In this document: piece after piece, positions 11,813 to 23,159 of the stretch
Numbering within the stretch: the stretch's first letter is position 1
How the letters are laid out: the number at the start of each line of letters is the position of its first letter
NCBI GenBank assembly: GCA_914767715.1
Contig: OU612072.1
Location: 12,898,001-12,958,000, forward strand
Source: Membranipora membranacea
Taxonomy: Eukaryota; Bryozoa; Gymnolaemata; Cheilostomatida; Membraniporidae
Reading direction: 5' to 3'
DNA length: 60,000 nucleotides
Program-made: the position numbers and the translations under genes
The notes under the pieces: model-generated
Told to the model about the DNA's origin: nothing
The model's input: only the letters and a program-made list of their open reading frames with translations
Databases searched by the model: none

Positions 11813-13959
11813 GATGAGGCACTTCATTTGCTATTGATTGAGTTTCGATGAAATTTGCTGTTGAATGCAGCTTTGGGGAGCAATGAAGAGATTGCTCTTC
11901 AATTGTTAGGCACACTTTTATTAGGTCAGTCCTTGTTGCATGAAACTTAGACAAACACTGAAAGTATTCTCAGTTGTGCACACTAGTTCTACTATGCAGA
12001 CTTCAGCAAAGTTTAAACAATTCATCAATTTCTTTGAGTCGTGTTTCATGAATAATACAATGATATCTTCATATTCAACAATGCTGCTTACGTTGTGACA
12101 AGTTTTTGCTGGTCAGTATGCTGGCAAAAACAACGGCATTACTATGTGCACTTAATAATAATGAGAATCAAGTATGTTGATAGCAATGAATTAGATTCTT
12201 TTCATATAACTTTTCAAAACATCATGTATTACAGTTAAAACACTCATCTGGCATGGAGTCGATTGGCTGTCCCTACTAGTATGAAAAATAAAGCCTCGGA
12301 AATTGACTTGTTTTCAAACCAGTAAACAGTAATAGGATGCCTTCAGTATAGATGATTTGGCGTTTCCTAGAATGCTACTAAAAACTGGCTATTTTTGCAA
12401 GCCCTTTGTTTGGCAAAAGAAAGCTAATGATACCATTCGAGACATGGAATTCAATGGTTGATAGACATTGATTAGCTCACAATTTAGTTCCAGCCATTGA
12501 ATTCCATATCTGGAATAGCATCATTAGCTTTCTTTTGCAAAACAAAGGGCTTGCAAAAATAGCCAGTCCCTAGTAGCAATCTAGAAATGCCCTAATCATC
12601 GACACTGTATGGGGTATAATTACTGTTTGCAATTTTGTAAACAAGGCAATTTCTCAGGCTAATTATTCATGCTACTAGGGACAGCCAATCAGATAACAGG
12701 CAGATGGGTCCCTGTGTTTAGTGTCCTAGCCGTATAACGCTATGATACTATTTCCATTCTAAGAGAAGAATCTAATTCAGTGGTTCCAGCATTTATTCAA
12801 GCTGCCCCTAGCATTGGATGCAGGCCAACATCTGGGCCTTGGCTGTATTCACAGTTGGGATGGTTTTCTTTTGGTTTTTTTTAATACTTATTGGCATCTA
12901 TACCTTTTTCAAAAAAACCTTTTCAAAAGTGCCATTAAATAGGAAGCAAAAAAAGTTGAGCAAGAAAAATATGATTGATTTGTTATAGATTAACATTGAA
13001 AGAAAGTCGTTTAGTGATGCTGCATAATGTAAATGGTAGAAAATTAAATTTGGTAGAAATCGTAGCATTAAGCCTGTCATGTGGTTATTATGTGGTGTTA
13101 TCTACTCGTGTACCAGTATTGCGCATTTCTGAATGCACCCATATGTTGGTAATGCACCTGTAATTAAATTAGGTCAACTTTTTCCACCACTCATTGAAAG
13201 AAATTGATAAGTATGATTGATGATAAATGAGGCTGTAGCCAAAAGTGCTACTGTAAGTTGTAATTCTTTTTACAAAGTCATTTCAGGACATTTCATACAA
13301 ACGAGTGGGCTAATGAACATATGATCTGTAATATAAAATGTGTAAAAAATGCAATGGTCTTGCATATGGGTGCACTGAAAAAACCAACAGGTAGTATTCA
13401 ACCCATAGTCACCAAAATGGAAGAGCAGAAGCATACCAGTGTCTGGAGTGGTCTAGTTAAGGTTATGATACTAACGTTGACTGAATCGGACATTTTACAT
13501 ATCATTGGAAAGCTAAACAAGAACTGATTCTGAAAACGTTGTTTTCAGCATGACGTACTGTCATGACGTTGTGCTATTTTGATAAAAGGCAGCATAATCG
13601 TATTTGAGATAGATTTTTTAGGATGATGCGGTGCAGATACACTGGTTCGCACTGGACTTTCAACTGAAAATGTTTACGAGACGCCTTTGAAGGCCTGAAA
13701 CACCCATGAGGGGCAATCTATAGATCAGGGCATAGCGCACCAGAGGAAAAAAACATCTTTAATGCATTGGTTATCAGCTCGGTTAGGTTGCTTTGGTTTA
13801 ATGGATGAGGATCCAATGTGTTGCAAACCACATGCAGAAAAATTATAGCTGTGAGAGCCAACTTGATACTGGTGGCTCCATATTTGCCATCGCAGCACTG
13901 GTCTCCTGTTAATTAGGTGACGGCGAAAATGTGCCACAATCACTCTTAAGAGCATCCAA
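11813..13959. other. Spacer with lysozyme 5' flank and foldback element
   Basis: 11930-12080 matches the 5' flank of copy 4 (20395-20545). A foldback transposon fills 12188-12778. A 'tttattcaagctgcccc' block just beyond it (about 12790) belongs to the shared lysozyme flank, so the element appears to have inserted into the flank. The rest (12800-13959) shows only short frames without recognisable families. Confidence 0.5.
12188..12778. mobile_element. Foldback/MITE element, about 590 bp, nearly all inverted repeat
   Basis: The ends are GAATTAGATTCTT (12188-12200) and its inverted copy AAGAATCTAATTC (ending 12778). Inside, long arms pair: 'gcaagccctttgttt' near 12390 with 'aaacaaagggcttgc' near 12542, and the 'ggctgtccctactag' and 'ctactagggacagcc' blocks further out. 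There is no coding capacity. Partial copies lie at about 35163-35335 (right arm) and 54750-55000 (the opposite orientation of the right arm), the latter inside a TTLL5 intron. I see no clean target-site duplication, so the superfamily is open. Confidence 0.8.
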
Positions 13960-15330
13960 TCTGGAACAAATTACACCTTACTTGTTTCAGGTTCCGGCGA
14001 AAACGCTAAGACTGTTCAAAACCAACTATCAGATGGTGCTCAAATGATATTCGTTGAAAGTCTGACTAAAGTTACGCGATCACAGTATAGGTCAGCATTT
14101 CGGCTGTTCAAGGACTACTGCAACACTGAAGGTTATCTCGATGGTTTCAACATACCTGTCGCTCTAGGTGTGGCTATCTTACTTCAACAGACAAAGGAGG
14201 TAAGAGCTACTCAAACATCAACACTGTCAGATCAGCCATTTCCCAGTATGCTAACATTGCTGTCGGTAATGTGGTGAAAGATTTTGGCAAGCACCTTTTA
14301 GTTACTGGATTCATGAAAGGGGTCTTTAAGCTTAGACCTGCATTGCCTAGATACCAATCGACTTAGAGAAAATTGACACTGACACAGCAACAACAAAACA
14401 ATTTACACTTAAATGTGCCACCTTGCTAGCTCTAACTTCTGGCCAAAGGGTTCAGACACTGGCTGCTTTGACTGTAGCCAATGTTTGTCATAAAACTGAT
14501 ATAATTGTGCTAACTATCGATGCTTTATTGAAGATCTCCAGACCTGGTTTTCACCAAAATATGGAGCTTTGTATATTTGTTGATAATGATGGTATATGTC
14601 CGATAAAATGCTTGGAGGCCTATATACAGAGAACATCTGAGATCAGGATATTTACTCAGCTCTATATTAGTGATCCGATACCTTATAATCCGGTGTCTGC
14701 CCAGATCCTCAGTAGATGGATTAAAGTGTTCCTAACTGTTTCAAGGGGCATAGTGTACGCTCTGCCGCCACCTCAAAGACAGTAGCTAGGACTGACATTA
14801 ATATTATACTGAAGGCTTTGGGACGGTCTTTGCGCAGAACATTTGATAAATTTTACAATAGACCACTGTACTCTGCTCAGTATTTTTTCTAGTGCTCCCG
14901 TGAAAATCTCGGCTTTTACTGCCTTATATAAGTTCTGTCATCTTACGTTGATATGCAGTTTATTACTGTTAGCTCAGATGGAGCTGTTAATTTTACAGGT
15001 AACATCTTGTTTTGTTTGTTGTTATTGAAATTAAACTGCAATACACATAACTGCATCAGTATTATTGCGTTCTATTATTTTGTAATTACCGGGAACGCGA
15101 CTGGGACATAGATGTTATTATTCACATCTCACTCCTCTATGTACCAGCTGGAATTACTTGTTGGTACATGGAGTGAGGTAAAAAATAGCCCTCCTCTTCC
15201 CCCCTGAAGGAATTGTATGTCTTTGGTCTGTTTGGCAGTCGTGCTTCCCGGCGGAAAGTTATGTCGTTAGTGCACCCTTACCGCTATGCTATTACTCAAT
15301 GTACCAACGAGTAAATAATTCCAGTCAAGT
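13960..15330 (+). mobile_element. Degenerate tyrosine-recombinase retroelement (DIRS- or Crypton-like)
   Basis: Several frames on the plus strand together spell a tyrosine recombinase. The N-terminal core-binding part is at 14044-14205 (SQYRSAFRLFKDYC). After a frameshift comes INTVRSAISQYA and GKHLLVTGFMKGVF at about 14208-14370, ending in a stop. LLALTSGQRVQTL (box I Arg) follows at about 14420-14460, then HSVRSAATS (box II H-x-x-R) at 14749-14775, and FDKFYNRP with the nucleophile Tyr at 14854-14856. Frameshifts and stops between segments make it a dead copy. Downstream, 15140-15330 contains related blocks in opposite orientation ('gtaccagctggaatta' near 15140, 'aataattccagt' near 15315), as in the complementary ends of DIRS elements. 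No RT/RNase H domain is visible, so Crypton is not excluded. Confidence 0.75.
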
Positions 15331-15428
15331 TTCAACTTACGACCATACTGGAGTAGTTAAATGTCACTTAACTGGGGGAATCATTGCTACACAAACATGG
15401 ATGGATGATAATACAAATTGGTTATAAG

Positions 15429-16376
15429 TTAGTTGCATATGTTGGCATGCACTGTTACAGGGTCAGTGCTTTGATGAGTTGAATAACAAGTACCTCTTGT
15501 CAAAGATGCATCATGTTGCTGAGTCGGTACACCCCCAGGATCATCCGTCCATAAGTCTGCGGTAATGGTGACATGACAAGTCTGCAACAGTGGCGCCAAG
15601 AGTATGACACAAGTGCATTCGTTAGCCTGCATATAGAGTCTGATACACCAGCGGGCACATGTGTCTTCATTCACACCACTCTGCCAGGTCGATTCAGCTT
15701 AAAATGAATGAAATATGATCATTGAGTGTAAAGAACAGTTGATTTGTTTTCACTACCCAATAAAAATAAATATATTTCAAGATAAGGTTGAAGATTAAAC
15801 ACATTTATTATGTTATACTAAATCACTAATGACTAATGCAAAAGGTTTCGCACCAATTTATCTTCCTTACAAAGAATGGAATTTTGATATCATTTTCATT
15901 CTCAGTTAACGCACTCTGTAATTTACTTACCATATGTGATGGCATCGTAGAAAGATTCACACAACTTGTCTTCACCACATTCTTCAACTCTGTTGATATC
16001 TTGGTTGCATTGGACAGCAGTGCCAGACTCTACCTGCAGTAACATAATATTTATAATATAATGATATAATAATACTGAAAACAGTAATTGCCATAGCAAT
16101 TACATGTTACATGCACTATCATAATTGATCAAAATAATGACTAAGTAGCAAATTAAGAAGAATTTCTTGTATTTTTTAATTTATGTTATGTCAGTCCAGA
16201 GGCATGTTTGTTTCCACGTCCAATTAAGTTCAAATGTTTTTTTTATTATAACTGAAACTGATAGCTCACAGAATATTTTCCTTACCGATTTGAGACAGTC
16301 CATGTAGCACTCAACGAATTGAACGAGCACATGCTATCAAAGCACACAAAAAGGTGATTGTTGTCAAAGTCTCCAT
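15429..16376 (-). pseudogene. i-type lysozyme pseudogene, copy 3
   Basis: The three-exon plan is preserved (16286-16376, 15931-16033, about 15429-15697) with good splice sites, but the gene is broken. Exon 1 is 91 nt, not 93: a 2-nt loss just after the signal peptide (METLTTITFLCALIACARS) brings a TGA two codons later. Exon 2 is 103 nt, 6 shorter and still in frame. Exon 3 opens TWQSGVNEDTCARWC, where the expected Cys after WQS is Gly. It then loses 1 nt near 15599, and the ancestral frame meets a TGA in the GG..GC motif. The remaining open frame (ends ANICN) is off-frame. In my alignment exon 2 alone in the array keeps both catalytic positions (VESG for Glu, CNQD for Asp). Confidence 0.85.
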
Positions 16377-17015
16377 GATGAGACACTCTAGTTGTTATTG
16401 ATTGAGTTTCGATGATAGTCCTTGTTTCATGCAATGTGGACGAACACTGAATGAATACTAAGATACACACCCTTCATAAACCATGAATGTGTTAGGTTAT
16501 TCTGAACCTGATCTTCAACAATAGTTGTTTCAACTGAACAGTTTTTGTTGCATTATGTTTGTGGAAACATGTGTAAGAAACCGTATATCAAATTAAAAAA
16601 TGGTGCACACGTTACAATCAGTTAGAGGAAAGTCTTGTAGGCTTGTGTGTTTTGCAGTGGTACAGGCACTACTGTATGTTATATCTCAGTCATTTGCTCA
16701 AGCTTCCCCACAATAATGGAGATTATTCCATAGATACAGTCTCCAGAATTGTCTGATTACAAATTTGCCTTTGAGGTGTAAATGTTGACAAGAGTTCAGA
16801 ATAGCTTGTTTGGGGTGACTCAATGTTAGCTACCACTTACACAGAGAGAAAAGAAGGTGAGTTTATGTTAGCTAGTCAGCTATTTCAAGCATGCTCAATA
16901 TGGTAAAGGTTTTATAGTTAAATCTTATTTTATACAACCTGCCAAAAGTTTTTATATTATGATCTTTGATTTTCCTGTCTCTTTTCATCCTTTCAAATAG
17001 CCAATCTGTTTGAAA

Positions 17016-17241
17016 AATTATATTCAATTTCCGGATGCAAAGAGAGGCAGTTTTCGATTATTTTGGCATCAATTTATGTCTCAGACCCATAACAACTAGT
17101 GATGGCAAATTGTCAGATCTTGGGCAGACGGGACGAAACCGAGACAGCACAAAAATTTGAGACGAGACTGAGACATTTATATTGATGCCGATAAAATTGA
17201 AACTGCCTCTTTATTGGCATCCGGGAATTGGATATAATCTT
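17016..17241. repeat. Inverted repeat, about 65-bp arms
   Basis: 'ttcaatttccggatgc' (about 17022) plus 'gaggcagttttc' pairs with 'gaaactgcctcttt' plus 'gcatccgggaattgga' (to about 17235). The loop of about 100 bp contains the left end of the hAT-like element described at 17097. Confidence 0.65.
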
Positions 17242-18441
17242 TTCTCTTTTATTACTTTATTACAATTTATGATACTTTTTTATTACGATTTTTAACAACA
17301 TTTTTTTAATACATTATTACAATTTAATATATATACTTAAATAAATACTGTTTTCAATATTGCACTAGCCAGGGCTTCAGTCCAAAACATTGGGGGCCTG
17401 GTCAGTATACTGTGCAGGTATCTTAATATTTCACTATGATGTTGGTAATATCGGCTAGTACTTCTTGCTTGCATGGTGTTAACTACTCTATGTACCAGCT
17501 GTATAGAGGTGTACAGTACACCTTCTAATGCATGCCATGTGCAGAGTTTTTTTGTTTCTGTTCTGGCTATTTCATTGACTGTTTGTTTCTAAGTTGATTG
17601 CCTCTTGGGTTGCTGATTGTTGCCCAATGGGCCATACACACATACAGTCAACACCTTTGTGTAATAACTATACCGTATTATGATGGTTGCATTATCGTGA
17701 CCAATGATTTTCAAAAATGATTATGACTGTAATTGACAATTATTAGTCATAATCATTTTGGAAGATCATTGCCCTATGCACCCATCATAATACCGTATAT
17801 ACTCCATCAAGAGTTAATCAGGGGAAGGCAATTTTGAATTTATTCATGATCTGTACTACTCACCCTTGTAACATCTATTATTTGTCAATCTTGGACTATC
17901 TCAGCATTGAATAAGAGTGATGACAATGATTGATGGTCAAAACTAAGACTCAAGATTAAAATTATTTTCTTATGTAGTTTAGAATTTCTGCATTTCTGAA
18001 TTTCTCCATTGTTGATCATAGTCCCAAAAAAAATCTTGCAGGTAAAGAAGTCAAATGAATTATTTAAGCAAAATGAGAGCAGATAACTCCAAATTTATAC
18101 AGCCCATTGTTTTGGATGTGAGTTGGAATACACAGGAAAAGTATATAAAAGTGGTTCAATATTGTGAGTGGCACTTGGGTGAGTTGGGGGAGTGTATTTT
18201 ACATACCCATGCCGAGAATTTAATTCAGTAAAATGAATTTAAGCTTAATATATACCACTTTCCCATCCCCCTATCAATCCTTGACCCGGTATAGTTATTT
18301 CACTATACTGTGTTGACTGTACATATATATTTTTATCACAAATGTTTATAATAAAGAAGTCTCTACATGTAACAAGAGCTTCTGTCTCGAGAAGACAAGT
18401 CTCACAAGACCGAGAATTGTCTTATCTCGTTGCCATCACTA
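17097..18441. mobile_element. Possible hAT-like non-autonomous element
   Basis: TAGTGATGGCAA at 17097 is mirrored by TTGCCATCACTA ending at 18441. Just inside both ends are GAGAC/GTCTC-rich stretches typical of such elements. The flanking 8-mers (ATAACAAC and AACACAAC) agree at six of eight positions, so any duplication has decayed. The right arm of the 17016-17241 inverted repeat lies inside this interval and the left arm outside, which the simple model does not explain. Confidence 0.4.
17645..18319. mobile_element. Tc1/mariner-like MITE, 675 bp
   Basis: The terminal inverted repeat CAGTCAACAC plus ATAACTATACCG (about 31 bp with a few mismatches) occurs at 17645 and, inverted, ends at 18319. 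Both sides are flanked by TA (17643-17644 and 18320-18321). CAGT ends with TA target duplication are the hallmark of Tc1/mariner-type transposition. No transposase frame is present. A second palindrome (17670-17805, arms around 'aatgattatgact' and 'agtcataatcatt') sits near the left end and may be an older nested insertion. Confidence 0.8.
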
Positions 18442-19128
18442 AACACAACTCTACCTCCAAGCAGTAATGTTAAATGTGGTAAAGCACAACTGAAGTTAAT
18501 GTAAGTATGACATAATCATTTATACCCCTCTTCTGCCAAGTGACTGTTATGATTGTATGTGTGATTTACTGTATGCTTCAGTAGTGATTGGCAATGTATA
18601 ACTTTGTGTCAACAAACCGAGGCAATAGAAACTATGCGATGATTGTCATTTAGTGCTTTTATAAATTGGTGAGACATATGCCTCGATGATACTAACCCCC
18701 TGAAACGTTATGACTGACTCACTAGGTGATTAAATGTGGAAAGTGATCACCTGGCTGCATCAAATTCAAATAATGTTATGAGCTTTTAAGTTTATCCTAC
18801 TTCGGGAATAACAGCAGCAGTAGTGACTTTCATTGTATGTGTCCTGTTGGATCAGGCTTTAGGGTATTCATTTCTTTCTGAATCACAGAGAAATTCACAA
18901 AAAATGCTTAAATTAAAAGTCAAGATTTACAAAAAATAAGGGGAGAAATCTTATTAGCGATTGTAGGCACTCAACGGGTCAATGGGGACACTGCGGGATA
19001 GTTTCTAAAGAAATATATACATTATATCCTGCTCATCCTATGATTCAATTTGTGGTACTATTAGTAAGCCTAGCTAAGAAGACAACAGACAACACGATGA
19101 TCTTATATTGCTATGTGTAAACTGAAAT

Positions 19129-20353
19129 TTATTTGAAACAAGATCTTCTTGTCAAACCATAATAGGGACATGTTGCTGTGGTAGCACAACCACGGGTATC
19201 ACCAACAAAAATCCTACTGTAATGGTAACATGACAGTTTTCTCACAGTGATACCAAGATCAGCAGCACAAGCACCTTCTCTATCCTGCATGAACACCTTG
19301 ATGCACCACCGAGCACATATATCATCCTTTGAACAAGTCTGCCAGGTCCATTTACGACTGACCACTACATATAGATGAGGGGTTCATCAATTATTACCTC
19401 CTAATAAACTCACTGAGGATGTTGTATACATGAAAAACATTTCAAAATGGTCCCTAACCGTCACACATTTAAATCAGCCAAATTCGGTGAATTTTTTGTA
19501 TAGAAGAAGAAGTGCTTGTTGCAAGCAGCAGATTAAATCTTATGGAAAACATCCCTAATTAGCGCATGGGGGCAATAGGCAAGCTGGGGCTTCTTGCAAA
19601 AATAATGGGTGGTTGTAGTAGAATATTCCTCTGACCATCTCAACTTAGCTTCTTTTAGAAACCAAAAGTAACTCATATACAGGAGAATGAGTGTAGATTA
19701 ACCAATTAACAAAAAGATTTGCAACTTACTCCCAGGGACTTCACAAGCGTTGTAGAAAGCCTCACTCAACTTATAGGACCCGCAAACTTTCACTCCTGCA
19801 GCGTTTGTGGTGCATGCATTTTCAGTGCCTGCCTCTACCTGTAACATTTTTTATAATCATTACACTATCATCCCTCAAAGTATGACAGCAATGGGCAATA
19901 TTTATGTGTCAGCACAGTTTTGATATGTATAAGACATTCAATTTACTGGGTTTTAATATTTCCATAGACAAACCTATGATCACAGAATTTCTTTTCGAGA
20001 TCCTTCTTTACTACAATGCCAAAACGCACCTCTGGAAAATCGCAAATCCACAAACTACCAAAAGCTGCCAAAAGAGTTAAGTGAGAACCATTAGCTTTCT
20101 ATGTTATATTTTTTAATTCTAATGGAAGACGTTCTTGATTGGGTTGGTCAATAAAAAATTTTTTAATAAAATAAAATAAAAATTATTTTGGGTTTACTGC
20201 ACACAAAAAAACTTGCTCTAAATAAAAGGTGATTTATGTATTCAGATTAGAGTAACTTACCAATTTGAGACAGTCAAGACAATTCTCTGTTATATATGAA
20301 CGAGCACATGCTATCAGAGCAGACAAGAAAGTGATTGCTGTCACAAACTTCAT
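19129..20353 (-). CDS. i-type lysozyme family protein, copy 4
   Basis: Exons are 20261-20353, 19730-19838 and 19129-19364 (93, 109 and 236 nt; phases 0 and 1). The product is 145 aa. It has a signal peptide (MKFVTAITFLSALIACARS), then CLDCLKL, VEAGTENAC, CGSYKLSEAFYNAC, WQTCSKDDICARWC and CYHYSRIFVGDTRGC. It is the only intact copy that keeps Glu at the expected catalytic position (VEAG); the Asp position aligns with Asn. The GG of the G-G-x-x-G-C motif has become GD. The CxC and ESGC cysteines are absent, as in all copies. It is secreted, and weak or altered lysozyme activity is possible. Flanks match copy 2. It is the most 5' member of the minus-strand array. Confidence 0.85.
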
Positions 20354-23159
20354 AATGAGAAGCTCATCAATTGTTAGGTAGGAGTTTATAATATCATTTC
20401 CTTTTGCATGAACCTGGAATGATTCTCAGTTGTGCACACTATTTTTACTATTCAACCTTCACTGAACTACATCAATGCTGTAAGAATGGTGTTTGATAAA
20501 CTAATAGAATGATATCTTCGGATTCAACAATGGTTTTCACGCCATGAAAACACACTGATCTTGTGCACTTTTGCAAAACTTGACTTCATATGTGAATATC
20601 TTGGCCAACAAGTACTTTAATTTCGATTCTGTAATTTTCATTTAGCACGGAGTAACAAAGCAAAGCCCATTCAAATACCTGTTAAGGTCGAAAATGGCCA
20701 ACAAATCTGAAATAGCTAGGGAAAAATAAACTTGAATTTGAATCCCTCCCGGCTCACACACAGCCCAGGATATTGAGTTGAAATCAACTAATATAGACTG
20801 CTACCAACTATTCATGTTTACCACTAGGCCGCTAGCGCTGTTTGATCAAATAATTTCAGCAATTTTTTAGAGGTGCTGTTGTCTTACCTGATTAACTTCT
20901 TCAGCCGATAATTCTGCTTTTTCTCCGCTTGTTATGTGCGTTTGTTGACAGATCATTTGTGCAAGTAGCTCAAGTCACGCTAGTTATAAAGTTATTTAAA
21001 GTTTGGTGAATCCTACATGTTGCATCAAGTGTAAAGGTAGAACCCTCTCTGCAGTCCATTCCGCACTTGACAGATTGAGAGCAAATATTGTTATGACTCA
21101 CACACTGGATTATCTACATAGAATTGTATTACATAGCCTCAGTGTGAGGAAGATTCAGCCTCAGGCCCAATCCTAAGTTTTCATAGAAATATTCATTGTA
21201 TGCACTTGGGCTAACAGATTTCAACACTCTAGTATCATTACATCAGACTCAAGCCACCAAACATAAACCTCAATGAATAACAAGAGATTATCTAGCTCTG
21301 CATGATAATCATTGTTCCAGGTAACTGTCCGGTAAATTTGCACACGTCATATGAGGCTGAAGCCCAACTAGCAACAGCTGAGATATTCAGTCTTGATATA
21401 GAACATGCGACCATAGGAATTTCTTTAATAATGAGCCATTTGCCATCGTAATACAATGTATCAATTCACATAATTTTGATGACCAGTTCAAAGTCGTAGG
21501 AGCTAATTGGCGATGATATGATATAGGAAACCTGTAACTGTGAAGCAGCATGATAAACGTACTTTCATAGCTCATGCCGTGTGATTTTTTTTTCAGCTCA
21601 CCTAAATGATAAAACTATGGTTTTGTGGCTGATATGTGGTTACTATGCATTTTAAAAAAAAGGCACATCAAAGCGTGCCATGAATGTCAACTAATCAATT
21701 GCCAATGAAGGCAAACTAAACTCAGGTATCATTTCAGTTCATTTGGAGATGGTCCATTTGCATGTGTTGTTTGTCATCATTAAAATTACATGGACAAGTG
21801 CTGCAACCACCATCAAAGTATTTGGTGAGAAAGTACATGACAGTATGGCATCTCGCAATACTCGAAAGCTGATTCAGAGAGGCTATAATCTTTCATGGAT
21901 ATATAGCTTTGCCAGCTAGATTTAATGTGATAAACTATAAATTTACATTGACATTCTTGAGATATAACATCGTCAGGCATTTCACAATGGCAATGAATTG
22001 AAATTAGCAAGGTTAGCTGTGCGAATGGAACAGTATCAAACTGGCTGATATTGATTTGCTGAGGGCTCATAAAAATGTAATGAATAGAATGAATCGCAAT
22101 TATCAAAACACAAAAAAAACATCAGAGGGAATATGGAATTTAGTTTTTCAATCACAAGTCTTGATAGGCTTTAGTGTTGACATTTCATTATTTGCTAACC
22201 CAGGGATAATATTGTCATCGACGCTGTGGTGAGAAATTAGATTTGATCCGGAACACTTCCATGAATCTCCATACTACATCATAAATCTTTGGGTTTGTTA
22301 TCTGGTAAACTTAGCATCTTTATCTACAATCAGCTATATTTGTGATCTTTCTGATCACCTCAATTTTTTAGCAAAACGATCAAGAATTTTGTGCTATCAG
22401 CTGTTGTGTTAGCCCTGAGTGACCCTAATCCATGCTAATGACTACAAGATAGTTTCTCAGGTTGTCATATTTTTTGCTGCCATTGTAATCCTTCTTTTAC
22501 TTTGGCTGATTGGACAAAAGTTTGCCAAACAGTTAAGTGCTGTGGACAAAGGTGTCAGCAGTTAGCGCGTGTCACAATAATATTTGTCTCCAGGTATAAA
22601 GAAATGCAAGAATTTGTACAAACTGATTCATAAATTTCTGGGTATGGTATCGTTGGTAACGCAATTAGTGTTTGAACTGTGCCAGAACTTGCCAGTCCTG
22701 AGTACTGGTGATAAGTTTGAGGTGTCACGGTACTCTAGTCACTAAAGTATTGCCACTAATGCTAACATTGAATTAAATTGCATATCCATTTAGATTTAGT
22801 CAATTCACGATCGTCTCGGGCCATTGATGATGACGATTTGGGGGGGGGGTGTGGATGATTCAATGTCAGGATGGTAAAATGTTGTATCAACTAACTTTTG
22901 ATGATAGGGGAGAAAAGGTTGTGTCCAATCTCTCAGAGACACACATCTTGCAGAGTGTGGAGGGGGGATGGGGTTGGATGGTATCAGCCGGTACTGCCAA
23001 ATACTGAATACAAAAGGTGCTGATTAGCGAAAATTCAACAAGGTTTTACACCTCTCACCACCATATAACTTAATAATAATAGTACAACTCCAATTTATTT
23101 TCCATTGTTCGATGTAAGAGAGCTGAATTGAAGAACAGCTTTAAATACCCCTTCCATTC
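20354..23159. other. Spacer, no gene recognised
   Basis: 20395-20545 is the 5' flank shared with copy 2. Beyond that I see only short frames (21387-21575, 21813-22106) without similarity to known families. A G10 run lies near 22841, with a second G-rich patch near 22960. Confidence 0.45.

Larger units (their letters stand above)
16377..19128. other. Spacer rich in nested transposons
   Basis: 16465-16840 is lysozyme 5' flank shared with 5280-5440 and 9715-9930. From 17016 to 18441 the DNA is made of inverted repeats (separate entries). 18590-19110 is 3' flank shared with copy 2 (10250-10760). No gene seen. Confidence 0.5.
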
